A stretch of 64,000 nucleotides of DNA, taken from NCBI GenBank assembly GCA_029379385.1, contig CM055618.1, forward strand, positions 15,043,071 to 15,107,070. Direction: 5' to 3'. This stretch comes from Quillaja saponaria. Taxonomy: Eukaryota; Streptophyta; Magnoliopsida; Fabales; Quillajaceae. The number at the start of each line of letters is the position of its first letter. The stretch's first letter is position 1. The notes under the pieces were generated by a model. The model saw only the letters and a list, made by a program, of their open reading frames with translations. It had not been told where the DNA came from and ran no database searches. Positions 24,365-36,099 of this stretch are shown here, piece after piece. The position numbers and the translations under genes were made by a program.

Positions 24365-25205
24365 TAATATTTTATTTTAAAGTTAACTATTATTTAAGAA
24401 CCTCAGTTATATTTGAAGTAGATACTTTTTTTTTTTTTTAATATTGTTTAAGACACTCACCTAATTTTTTTATATTTATATATTATTTGAGGCACTTCAT
24501 AAAAACTAGTGAGTATAGTCACCAGAAAATAGTGATATGCCAATATTTTTACACATGATAATATTTCACTTTCTCTTTTCTATGTATTATTATTTTTATT
24601 TAATTTTTCATATTTTTTTAATCATTTATTATAAAACTTATAAATATTTATTAGTGAGTATCAAATGACTGCATCATTTTTTATTACTATTATTTTACCT
24701 AAATTTGGTTGTTTTACAAAAAATTTAAAATACATATTGCAAAATAGTATGATTATTTTTCTTTTTCTTAAATGTTTATTTTTTTTATATTTTTCTAAGG
24801 CTATCCACCATGAAATAAAATTTATGAATATGTAAAAAAATATTAAATTTTTCACCAAATTCATAAGTTTTATCTCATAATATGTAATAATAAAATTAAT
24901 TAAAAGTTAAAAGAAAATAAAATTTGATAGTTATTTAATATTATTTAACATTTATTTTAAACATTTAATTAGTAAAATAATCAATTAAATGTTGAAAAAT
25001 TATAATACAAAAAAGACAGAATAAGAAAAAAAAGAAGGTGTAAAAGTATTGTCATTTCATAATTTTTCGGTGATTATATTCACTAAGTTGTGGTTGATTA
25101 CCTCAAATAATATAAAACAAAAAAAATGTGCAACTCAAATAATATGAAAAAAAATAAAAATGAGTGTTTATTTTGGTAATGATTGTTAACTATTTCTCTT
25201 AAGTA
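24365..25205. mobile_element. long imperfect inverted repeat, MITE/foldback-like
   Basis: The arms at about 24365-24560 and 25025-25205 are inverted copies of each other. For example, TATTATTTGAGGCACTTC...AATATTTTTACAC on the plus strand near 24480-24553 reappears as its near-complement in 25038-25108, at roughly three quarters identity. Weaker pairing continues inward toward about 24790. Within each arm the phrase TATTATTTGAG recurs in partial copies. There is no coding capacity. The structure suits a non-autonomous foldback or MITE element; target-site duplication and superfamily are not established. Confidence 0.6.
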
Positions 25206-25345
25206 ATTTATAACTTACAAGCACCTTTACTAGTTATCTACCTGATCTGGTGAAATAAAAATATTTGCTAGAATTATGAAAATTTTACTTCATACTATTT
25301 AAATTTAACACTATTATTCTCTACCAAAAAATTTAACACTATTAT

Positions 25346-25349
<4 letters not shown>

Positions 25350-25377
<28 letters not shown>
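25350..25377. repeat. (TA)n microsatellite
   Basis: This is an uninterrupted TA dinucleotide run of about 14 units, just outside the foldback element and upstream of the RRM gene promoter. Confidence 0.85.
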
Positions 25378-25381
<4 letters not shown>

Positions 25382-25724
25382 CCTTAGTTTTTTCAACGGA
25401 CCTCGATCCACCGAGGTAAAAATTTATCTCACCCAGTCACCGACGACCTGAGATTTTAGTTCATCTGTCAGGTTGCAAAGCCCTAAAGTGCTGATCACGC
25501 TGCTCGCACGTGCAAACTCAACCACGGCTCCGTGCTTCCAAGTCCTTTAAAAATCAAGTCGTCTGCATTTTCTTCGTTGCCGACTTCGCATACATGAGAG
25601 AGGATCTGTAACAGTGTGGGCGACAAATTCCGTGCTTCTCAGGAGAAATCTGAGGTTTTCTGGCGGTTCTCTGATCAAAGCGAAGATCTCTGATCCTTCC
25701 CTGAGTTATTGGAAGCATTTTCCG

Positions 25725-28700
25725 ATGTCGGTGAGTTTTGATCCTGTACCCCATTTTTGAATATTCACGTTAAATTTGTTTGATAAAGAATTTCTCAAGC
25801 TTTTATTGACCGAGTAATGGAGGTGTATATAGTTTTATTGATTTCATAGTAAGCTAAGTTTGGTTTTTTGCTTTACAGTTTTGTACTGGAAGAGATCTGT
25901 CTAAGTCTTCTTAGAGGTAGAATTAATTATGTGTTATCTGGTTGGATTGATATTTAGCTGAGATAGCTTACATGCAATCTCTTTTGGAATGTCTGATTGG
26001 CTTTTTTTTCAACTTATTTTCACCTTCAAATTATTTGCTACACTGCATTCTGAACAGAAATATTATTTTTTATATTGATTGTGCTGCCTGCATTTGTTTT
26101 TATAGGAAGGAAAGAAAACAGTCGATGACTAGCCATCAAATTTGCAATTCTGCACTTTTTAGGCACTCCAAATTTTTACTTATTGAGTATTTTCCTGCCT
26201 AAATTATAATAGGATGAATTTTCTAAGTAAGAACCTTTGGGACAATTATTCATGTTTAAATGATGATTAGGAAGTTCATTATGGTCCAATTAATGCTAAG
26301 GCAAAGGCATTGATTTTCTGAAGTTGCTCTCATTTTGGAAAGACTGATGCTACAGATCCAAATGGGTTATTAGAAGTACTTACTCTAGGTATGGCTCTAT
26401 GTGGTGGTTCCTTAGATTGCACGTTATTTTCCAAATGCACAGGTAGTGGGTGAAGATAGTATGTGCAACAGTATGATTAGGAAATTCAAAGATGTGAATT
26501 AAATGCTAGGTGATTAATGCAAGTTTTTTTGGTTTTAATACATATGCTGTTATACCCTTGTATCCTCTCTTGGATTTTGATTGCGTAACACGACTCTTGC
26601 AAAACTTAAATATGAATATATATATTGGAATTGCTAAGTTCATGCACCAAATTTGGCCGTTACACATTGAGAGCTGGGTGCTGAATACGGTCAACTCATG
26701 AGTCATGAGTGTGATTGCGACTCGAATCATTTGTTCAGAAAATCTATCAAATGAACAATATATGCACACTTCAGTTCAGTTTTTACAACTGCAATGCCAA
26801 CTTTTAGATATCTCTTTTGTATACCCAATTAGTGTTATGTAGGAGTAGGAAGATAAGAAAATAGGGAAAAGAGGGGAAAAAAAGAAACCAAGCTTTACTT
26901 ACCATGAATGGAAATAATGGTTTCAAAAAATTTAGGGACTGGGGGTATGTTTATGGCACAGCAAAATGGTTTAGTTCAGGAATGAAAGATGAACAGAACA
27001 TGACACAAAATTAGATCCATTCCAGGGTGTAAATAGTAACCCGTGAATAATAACACTTTGTTTTTTTATGTTATGGGGACTTATTGAATTAAGAGCTTCG
27101 AATGTGAGAAACCAAGGGCTTATGGAGATTGAAACATACCTGCAAGAGGTATGAAATCTAAGTTATTTGCTTTTCGGTTCCTTAGCCATCACACCTGGGA
27201 TTGAATCACATCACACAACTCAAAAAGGATCTTGTAGCTGATGAGTTTATCTGTTCCCTTTCTCCATTGATTTAAATACCCCAAGATATATAGACTATTC
27301 ATAAACCTAAACCTACAAGGACAATGGCTCCTAATATGGAACTAATAAAACTGAACTGAAAACTACTAAAGAACACCAAGCAAAGCCCTGCATAATCAAA
27401 TCCTTAACAACACCTATGTGCTTCCCTACAGTCATTTCAGCAAATCGGAGTAGATTTCAGTAATCACTTTTCACTTTCAGTTTGCAATCTTTATAATGCT
27501 GATGTTGACATTATAAAGTAGTAGATGCAAAAGTTTTGTTACAACCTAGGGTTGTTTATCATGGAGTCATGTTACTCAAGTTAGACCTTCAGAGACCAAA
27601 AAAACCAAGTGCTAAATCCATCTGTGATTCACCTCTTCCCAAGTTAACCTTCAATATCAACATGGCCTCCAATCAGAGTGAAATTCCTGAAAGTAATGTA
27701 ATGAGAATCTCAATTTGAGATGAACTTGAAAAAGAATTTTTATCTCTAGTTTTCTCCTTGAAGATCACGTGTTGAAGGATCAAGATAAGAACCATTTCCC
27801 ATTAATGGGTTATCTGAACTTTTATTCTACACTATAGCTACAAATACAATGATCACGTGCAGTCATGGTTACCTATTCCAAGGTGTTGCCTTGTATAGTT
27901 GTATACAGAAAATTTGTATGATGGGACGTAGTATTTCGACTGGCTTAGTTTAGCTGGCAAGATGTGAGCAAAAAAATCTAGTTTTTCTTTTCCTTAGCCA
28001 TTTGGTGCTGCACCCCTTATAATTCCAGTGTACATAATTTATCCCCCTTATGGTGACTTTCAATAATATTATTGTAATATTAGTTATCCACGCTGTACTG
28101 TAGTACTTATTTGTTGTTCTCCTTTCAGATAAAAACTGTTAAAGTAAGCAATGTTTCCTTGGGAGCGACTGAGAGAGACATAGCAGAGTTCTTTTCTTTC
28201 TCCGGTGATATTGAATATGTTGAAATGCGGAGGTTAGTTATTATAGTTTGTTTGATTGTATCACTTGTTGGGTAGCTTCCCTTTTGTAGTTCTACAGTTA
28301 AATGTAATCTCACAAACACTTTGCAGTGATAATGAGCGGTCCCAGATCGCTTACGTTACCTTCAAGGATTCTCAAGGAGCTGAGACTGCAGTGCTTCTTT
28401 CGGTAATTTCACTTTTCAATAAATTTTCTGTTATCCACTATCTTCTTTTTCTAAATATTTATGTACCTCAATGACATAATCAACTAGTTCAGCAGTAACA
28501 ACTAAAACATCATGCAATCCTTTTTCTTTTGTATTCTTTTAGACTCATTTGTTCTTAGATCTGTGTTTGTAAGTTTCTAAACCATACTCAAAGTATTAGA
28601 AATAACATAGAATCTATAACATGTAATACCATAGGCATCTTTAGCAATGCAGAGATTAAAATTACACTTGATAAGCAGTATAACTTACTCTTTTTAAAAA

Positions 28701-29684
28701 AAAAATTGGGGGTGGTGGTTCATATTATATATAATGTGAAGGATTTTTCATGAGCAAATATGTCCAAACATGTTACTTTCTCTCCTCAAAGGAGAGCCAG
28801 TGCAAGGAGCAGTGACTCTTGTCACTTTCACTAAGCTTCAGTACATGATGAGAACTGTAATGAAACTTAATTTACTAACAGAAAAAACCTTAATTTAATT
28901 TCCCATAACTTTGGAATGTTTGACCAAGGATTTCCTGTTATGCAGGGAGCAACAATAGTTGATCTATCAGTTAACATAACTCTTGATCCAAATTACCAGC
29001 TCCCACCTGCTGCCTTAGCACCCGCTGTAAGTCTTTCACAGACCTTTCACTATTGTTAACCAATTAATTATGTTGACGTGTACATAATTCTGATTGCTTA
29101 AATTCATATAGGCAACAGAAAATAAAGCACCTGGTGGTGCTGGAAATGCTTTTCGTAAGGCTGAGGACGTGGTCAGCGGCATGCTTGCCAAGGGCTTTAT
29201 CTTAGGTAAAGGTGCTGTCAACAAGGCAAAGACATTTGATGAGAAGCACCAGTTGTCTTCAACAGCCTCAGCAAAAGTTGCATCAATTGACCAGAAAATT
29301 GGGCTCACTCAGAAAGTAAGTGCTGGTGCTTCTGTGGTGGGTGGCAAAGTTCGAGAAGTGGATCAAAGATTCCAGGTTTCAGAGAAAACAAAGTCTGCAT
29401 TTGCAGCTGCAGAACAAAAAGTCAGTAGTGCTGGTTCTGCCATAATGCAGAATCGGTATGTATCTACTGGTGCTTCATGGGTAACTGATACTTTTAACAA
29501 GGTTGCCAAGGCAGCTGGGGAAGTGGGGCAAAAGACGAAAGAGAAAGTGGGAATAGCGGAGGACGAACAGAAGAGAAAATTGGAGGATGATTATGCTCAG
29601 ATTCTATACGAGTCCCCAAAAGCATCCACACAGAGTGAGCATCAGTCTTCTAAGCCTGCTCCTGCTCAGGGTCTGATCCTTTGA
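25725..29684 (+). CDS. RRM protein, ACD11-binding-partner (BPA1/BPL) family
   Basis: Five exons, 25725-25730, 28129-28232, 28327-28402, 28946-29026 and 29112-29684, give 279 residues. The first coding exon holds only ATG TCG and is followed by a 2.4-kb intron. The N-terminal RRM (about 3-78) contains IKTVKVSNVSLGATERDIAE, GDIEYVEM and QIAYVTFKDSQGAETAVLLS. The rest is a long Ala/Lys-rich segment with repeats of the kind GMLAKGFILGKGAVNKAK, LTQKVSAGASVVGGKVREVD and VSTGASWVTDTFNKVAKAAG. This layout matches plant partners of the lipid-transfer cell-death regulator ACD11, which act in immunity and ROS control. That role is known for the Arabidopsis family and inferred here. RNA binding is uncertain because the RNP motifs are poorly conserved. 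An uORF of five codons (25594-25611) may lie in the leader. Confidence 0.88.
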
Positions 29685-31691
29685 TTTGCTACTTGTATAT
29701 ACCTTTTGGTAACTTTTGCAAACTCATTTTCAGCGGTCACCGAGCTGTGAAAATTAGAAGTGGTGAATGTAGGACAGATTTCCCATGTTGGTTGGAAATT
29801 TACTCTTTATAAGATACAAAGATATAAACTGAATTTTCAAACTTGAGCTTGGTTTTGCAAGTTTCCACCCCTTTTTTTTTTTCGCTGTACAGTATCTACA
29901 CAAATTGCATTATCTTTTCGTGTTGGTGTTGATTTGCCCTAGCTTCCAAATCACACCCAAAATTCATATCTTAGTTGTCAAATCAAATGCTAATAAGATT
30001 TCATATTCATTAACATATTAAATCCACATTGTTTACTCCGGCAAGGGAAGATTTCAAATTTTCTTGCCCTTGGAATTCTTTTCTTACCATGAAAAAACAT
30101 TTATATATTTGCAGTGTGTAGAAATGTGAATTGAACTTAAATGTCACGCAAACAATGGGCCCGTTTGGGGACAAGGGACACAAGTCCCGCGGGCTCACCC
30201 AGTTTTTTTTTTTTTTTTTTCTTCATCTTCTCCTTTTATTTCCTTCTTGTCTCACATCCAACGGTCAAATTGTGAGTTATGTATATTTATTTATTTCCAA
30301 CTTTATAAAATACCATCATTTTTTACCCTCCATATCAAAGTCACTCATTTCCTCAAATTCTTTTAACTCACCTTTTCGAAGAAAATTTTCAAGATATAAT
30401 ACTTAATTTTTTTGATAATTTGTATTATAGTTTATTTAGAATATGCTATTTATATGTTATTCTTATATAATTAATTTAGAGTATTATTATCATTATTGAA
30501 CATTTGTTGTATATTCACTTTGAATAATTTGATTTGTTTTATTATTTTCTTTTATAAAATATATACTTATGGAAAAAAAAATTCTATTGCACCCTATATT
30601 TACGAAAAAAAAAACAAATAAGGAGAAAGAGAGAACAAAGTAATCAAAGCTAACCCTATCCTACCGAGTTTGACCAAATGGAAAGGAGTAGAGTGAAGCT
30701 GCCAACGTGAAAAGAGCTAATTTTGTTTATAGGCCATTAGTTAGAGGGACAATGGTCCGACATTGATTATAAGGACAATTTTATAAGAAAAAGAACCTAC
30801 TCCTCCCAACAAGTAACTTTTTGGGTGAGTTGTATTCTTATCATTGGCTCTCCGCAGTAACTAAATTCCACCAAAAGTGGCACTATTACTTACTAATTCC
30901 ATCATGAAACCACAATTGGCGACTTGGCATAGTTAGTTTTGGTTTTGGATGATGTACAACATCTTCATCATGCTCTCATTTATTACATTTATTATTGATT
31001 TTAAAAATAAAATTAAACCCAACTCACTAAAAAACTTTTGTTTTTCAAACTTGGGTTAAGTTGATTATAGTTAACAACCAAACTAACAAACTACAAATAA
31101 AAATCACAACTCACTAAGAAACTTAAACATTACATAAACAATTTACATGTTTAATAAAAGAAAAAAAAAAAAAAGAGACAAATTTTAAGTTTTAACAACC
31201 AAAAAAAAAAAAATATTATGTTAGAAATAATAAAATCAAGATATAATTTCTTATTTATTTTCGTTTCTCAAATGTTTTGATTGAACATGACCAGGTCAAT
31301 TTAAAATGAACGGTGATTATACCATCCAGCTCGACGTATGCTATGTCAGCATCGCACATTATACAAAGAAATAGACAACTACAGTCAGGTGTGACCTCCC
31401 ATTATTACAATAGTCATGGCCCACCAATAAGTAGGACCAACGAACCCATCATAAAACTACCACGTACTACAATTTCATCAATACAATAGGCGCAGTAACT
31501 TTTAACGACGTCGTATTAGCCACGGCCAATTACCACCAAAACTTCTGAGAAAAGTTTTCTGGTTGTAAATTTTCGGTTATTTAAGTAAAGAATAAAATGA
31601 GTGAATCAGTTGGGTTAAAATGATTTGGATGCACTCATCTAGAAAAAGACATACAGTAAATGAAGTCGGCAAGATCGTCGGAAACTGCGAA
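29685..31691. other. convergent intergenic region
   Basis: This holds the 3' UTR of the RRM gene (probably the first few hundred bases) and that of the minus-strand gene ending at 31692. It is AT-rich, with a poly-T run near 30205 and A runs near 31160-31210. A GC-rich phrase at 30157-30200 resembles the ends of some hAT-like elements, but no partner end was found. No gene is supported. Confidence 0.5.
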
Positions 31692-32311
31692 TTAGAAATA
31701 GGCGAATTTCCGGTGACTCTGAGATTTCCGGCTGTCTTTTCCGATCTCTTGCAAGTTATGTAAGCTTCTTATGGCCAAAAAACCGCCTCTGTTTACTGCA
31801 ACATACCGCCCAATGTCGCTTATCTCAGCCGCTGAAACCATAACTCAAATAAAAGAAAATAAATTAAAATTAAAATTAAATTCTATATCTGCAAATACAT
31901 TGCACCTATATGCTTGGAGGAGCCATTGAATCCACTAAATTGAGCTAAATCTGCAACAAATAAACCCAAAGCGAATTGTTATGGATCGATTTCGATGATA
32001 TATATAGTACTAGAGAATCGATCGTTCGGACATTGATTGTTCTTGCTACCTGATTGAGAGGGACTGTGTGAGCAAAGGTAGAGGATGGTGAAGCACACAA
32101 GTGTAAGTATGCGGATGAGGTGTATAAACCTCTCTGGTCTTGAAGGAGGAGATGACAATCGCTGAGCTTTTGTGGCTTTGTTGTTGTGATCTTCGTCAAA
32201 TTCTACATGTATGGATGACGAAATTGAGTCTCCGTGCTTTGATTCTTCGACTATGAGTATCTCTTCCTCACCTCCGCCATGGCTGTGAAGCTTCGAGGAC
32301 GGTGAGCCCAG
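31692..32311 (-). CDS. single-pass membrane protein without an in-frame ATG
   Basis: Three exons on the minus strand, 32311-32050, 31950-31906 and 31831-31692, join in frame to 148 codons plus a stop. Landmarks are SSKLHSHGGGEEEILIVEES, RLSSPPSRPERFIHLIRILT, a membrane helix (about ILTLVCFTILYLCSH), DLAQFSGFNGSSKHI and the C-terminal GGFLAIRSLHNLQEIGKDSR then SHRKFAYF. I recall this layout from a plant-specific family of unknown function whose members begin just before the SSKL motif. Here that position reads CTG, and the whole predicted protein contains no Met. The frame is open upstream to about 32406 but has no ATG. A TATA-like ATATAAATT near 32404-32412 suggests a short leader without any AUG. 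The CTG at 32311-32309 is the proposed start; a lost start codon or sequence error is the alternative. Confidence 0.65.
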
Positions 32312-32794
32312 AGACTGTCTGTGGATTGTCTGGGACACAGTGAGAGAGCGATAAAAGAAAAAAAATGGAAGAAAGAGAGTGTGCAATAGGTACGGCTCTA
32401 TTCGAATTTATATTGATTTTACTTTTTCATGTTCTCTCTAAATAGTTCAAACTTAAAAATGAAATTGAAAACAATTTGGGCTTTTCTTTGACTTTTATGG
32501 GCTGGGCTTCATATGATGGAAATTATAAGATGGGCTTGAACTTGAGGAACCCGACCCATATAGAAAGTCAGAATCAGTGATTTTAGTTGTCAGATTGAGA
32601 GAGTGGAAAATGTCACTGAGATCGAATTTTGTGGCGGCTCCGGAAGGGAAATTAGAAAAGAAGAAGATTTATAACTTGAGAGAGACGAAAAGGAATAAGA
32701 ATAATATTTATTAATTAAAATTTCACAGAGGCTTTTAACACAAACAAACAGATATTAGTCTGTGAAAGTGAGGGAAAATTCTTGAAAGAGAAAA
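32312..32794. promoter_or_regulatory. divergent promoter of two plant-specific genes
   Basis: This 480-bp interval lies between the minus-strand membrane protein and the plus-strand gene starting at 32795. It holds a TATA-like motif for the minus strand near 32404-32412. On the plus strand a 34-codon ORF at 32610-32714 begins MSLRSNFVAAPEGKLEKK. It could be an uORF of the plus gene if transcription starts before 32610. Confidence 0.4.
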
Positions 32795-35447
32795 ATGGTG
32801 TTGTGGGAGATCACATTGGGAACAGCGTATTTCTTGGGTCTGAGGCGAACTTACGGGCTTGCTTTGAAGATTCAGCGCAGGCTCATAAGTCCTAAGCATC
32901 CTAAGATCCGTCAATTTGTTCAGAGGTATTTTTCTCTCTTCCTCTGTTTCGCTAGGTTTCTCTTTTTCTTTCTTGGTATCTGCTTTTATATATATATATA
33001 TATTTGTTTATTGCTTATTGGTAAAATAATTATCTGGGTGTGAAACCATGTAAACTACTCTTGGTTTGCATGTAGCTGCGAGCAAGAAAGTTTAAAGCTT
33101 TTTTTGGTGTCATGGGAATTACATAAAATTAGTATGCTGCTGCAGTTAATTCTTATTACCTATCAAGTTGAGAATATTAGGACACCTTGGTCAATATACT
33201 AATTTGCATTCTATATTATTTTCTGTGTCTTTGTCTCGCAGCTATAGTCGTATGAAACAATGGTTCTAAGAAAGCTATAATGATGTTGTCCTGCCAAATT
33301 ATTTTAGTTGTTTTGGGATCAAACTAGGTGGAAGGTGTTAGGCGTGGCAGAGGAAGATCGAAACTTACATGGGACAGTCATTGAGAAGGATATGACTATT
33401 TAGGCATTACAAAAAATATGACTTGGATCGATGTGAACGGAGGAAAAAGATTCACATAGCCGACCCAACTAGTTTTAGATTTAAGGCTTAGTTGAGTTGA
33501 GATCAAACTGTAGTAAGATTAATGATGACCCATGTTCTGCAGTTTGCACTCCTGGACATAGAAACCTGTAGTAGTTCTCTTTACTGCTTTTGATTAAACA
33601 TACATTTGGCCAATGTTCTGCAGTTCCAAACTCTTTCTCCTATTAATCTCTGTTTTTCCCTTTTTTGGATGAGAATAAATTTTGAGTAGATTCATTAAAC
33701 CATATTTATCCATATAGTTTTAAACATCTATCAAGAATGAAGTTTGCAGCTAATTTTTAATGGGTACAGTAGATCGATTTACAATTAGTAGTATAGGTCA
33801 TTGAGAAGTTAAGCTAGAGTGAAGGGTTAAGTGAACTTATGAGAACTCTTTTGTTCTTTTTCTCTGAAAAGAAGTAGGCTTTATTGAGTTTTGGAGAACA
33901 TCTTTTGTTTTTCATTTGTTATTTCTTGTTCAAATGTCATTTCCCCTAATGAAATATTGGTAAACTAGGTTTTTGAACTCGTTGAGTTGTGATGGATGTT
34001 GAGAACACCTGGAAGACACTTTCTAACATGTATGATTGAGGTTTTCCAGGTTATTGGAATTTTGGGATTCAACTATGTGAACATACATTTTAGTTACGAA
34101 CACAAGCATTTAAAGACAAAATTAGATTTATTGGATTGAGCATCTTGGAGAGTTTTACTTTTGTCTCTTTCTCCTTCAGCGTCATACTGTTACATGCTTA
34201 TTCTTTAGCTTAACGAGAGCTACTTCTCTGCATCCAAATCTTGGCCATGTTGCTGTTTGTACTCATATTTAGTGTCCTACATCTATTTGTAAATTGTAAT
34301 GAAATGACGCTTCCTTGTTCTGAGATACTTTACTCTAAGCATAATATAACAATTTTATCTCCTAGTGTTGCTGGCATCAGAATCACTTTTTCTATGCAAT
34401 TTTACTTTTTTCAAAATCTCCTCTGATTTTTTTGTTGTATACTTTAATCCATGACTTCAACTTGTAAAGAGAGTTCTCTTTCTGCTGTTGTTTGGAAAGT
34501 ACAATTCCATTCTTAGAGCACACAGATTGTCTATATCATTAGGATGTTACAGGCAGCTCTATTAGTTCAACTACACTAAAAGAAGATCATCAGATCATAT
34601 TTGCTAGCATATTTTGAGAGCCAAGTATCTAGTGACTAATTTTGAGAAAATATGAATGTGTTTGATCACTTGCATCTCCTGTGCTATGTACTTTTTACTT
34701 TTGTATAGATTTCATTGCATAGCTGAATGTATTTGGGTTTTGTACTTCCAAATCTCCTGTGGAGGTCATTTTTTATTCTTATTATTATTACTCAGTTTTC
34801 ATTTTATACTCTTTGTGTGTGTATGTCTGTTCTCTGAAGTATCAATTTGCAGCTTCCGACATGCTATCATTATATTACAGCTGTTTCTGTGTATAATGAA
34901 CTGTTGTTATTTAATTATTCAATTGTTTGGAGATATTACAGTGCCATAATATAATTTCTGTCTTTCTCTTTTGCCCCTCCATAGACGAACACGTAGTATA
35001 TTTGATGTAGCTCTCAGGGTTCATAGGAGCATACAAGAAAGAGACTTAGAAGTTGGTCGGAATCTTGGAAGTTGGATTTTACGATGGCTCGATCGGATGA
35101 AACCTTCAGCTCAGATTCGTGGTTCCCTTCCTGGAAAACCCCACACTGATGCTAACTCTAGCATAAGCATGACAAAGCATATGACTAACAGTTTGAATCT
35201 GAAACCAGGGAACGCCCAGTCCACAAGGGAGTCTGATAAGCATTTCTTCACCTCATCAGGAAATATATGGCCAAAGCGTTTCCCTACCATTGCGATGATG
35301 ATGAGGCCGCCAAAACCTGCTGGAACTACAACTCACTACCGGCACTTTTACAACTCCTCTCCTGAAGCTTTTAGATCAAACTACAGAAGGAATTTGTACG
35401 AAGGCGTTTTTAGGAATGACATAATGCAGTGGATGATGCGAAACTGA
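32795..35447 (+). CDS. conserved plant protein, unknown function (197 aa)
   Basis: Two exons, 32795-32925 and 34985-35447, are separated by a 2.06-kb intron and join in phase to 197 residues. The N-terminus MVLWEITLGTAYFLGLRRTY is moderately hydrophobic and is followed by LALKIQRRLISPKHPKIRQF. Exon 2 carries RTRSIFDVALRVHRSIQERD and VGRNLGSWILRWLDRMKPSA, a Ser/Thr-rich linker, then RFPTIAMMMRPPKPAGTTTH and an Arg-rich end finishing NDIMQWMMRN. I recognise it as a recurring plant protein but know no function. The N-terminal segment could be a short membrane anchor or organelle signal; this is not settled. Its intron contains a LINE fragment. The start is the first ATG of the open frame. Confidence 0.82.
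33341..33501 (+). mobile_element. LINE (L1-type) 3' fragment
   Basis: Within the intron of the 32795 gene, frame-shifted fragments read RGRGRSKLTWDS, VIEKDM, GITKNMTW and ADPTSFRFKA before repeated stops. This succession (GRP.K.TW, V..D, WR..I, ADP) is the familiar end of the reverse-transcriptase ORF of plant L1 retrotransposons. The piece is about 160 bp, riddled with stops and clearly dead. It lies in the same orientation as the host gene. Confidence 0.75.
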
Positions 35448-36099
35448 CAAGAAGTTAATGATACAGCAATAGACTGTGTTGTAGATGCTGGAAACTGTGA
35501 CTGAAGCTGTTTCATGATTCGTTGCCTCGTGGTGGATCATGAATTTTATTTTATTTTTTTCCCCTTCCATTTCTGGATTTTGTATATCTGTCAAGCTTTC
35601 TTTCCAAGAACTAGCAGTTCCTCAATATCATGAATAATTTTCTTTGTTGAAAGAATAACGAATGGGAATTTTTATTTGTTGTTATCACCTTTCGTACAAA
35701 GATGATGTTGTTCAAACTAAACCAAACCGTCAGTGTCAGTGTCGGAATTGCTGGACCGATTGGATCAGGCACTCTATGCAACCGTTTTTCTTAAATCTTT
35801 AAATTTCTGAAGTGAGTCGCCATGTTTTTATTTTTCATGGGAATGATCCTTTAAAAAGTTCTTTTATCTTTTTCTCTTTTCTAGCTAATGTTGTGTAGTT
35901 GGGATTGATAACCATTATTAGCTGAAAATCTATTGCTTAACAAAAGCATAACTTCCGTGTTTTTCTCGCATACAAAAATGTTTTTTGTAGTAGAAATTGA
36001 AATATATTCACCATCCAGAATCACCAAATGTAAATTGCAAAAGAATATTACAGAAAAGGAAAAAGAGACACAAATGGTCATGAAGTTGGGTCGGGTTGA
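35448..36099. other. 3' UTR and intergenic DNA
   Basis: This should contain the 3' UTR of the 197-residue protein gene and the upstream region of DPM2. The open frames on both strands here show no protein-like signal. Confidence 0.5.

Noticed and set aside
30157..30200. GC-rich GGGCCCGTTTGG phrase resembling an hAT-type element end
   Set aside because: No inverse partner or target-site duplication was found within several kilobases.
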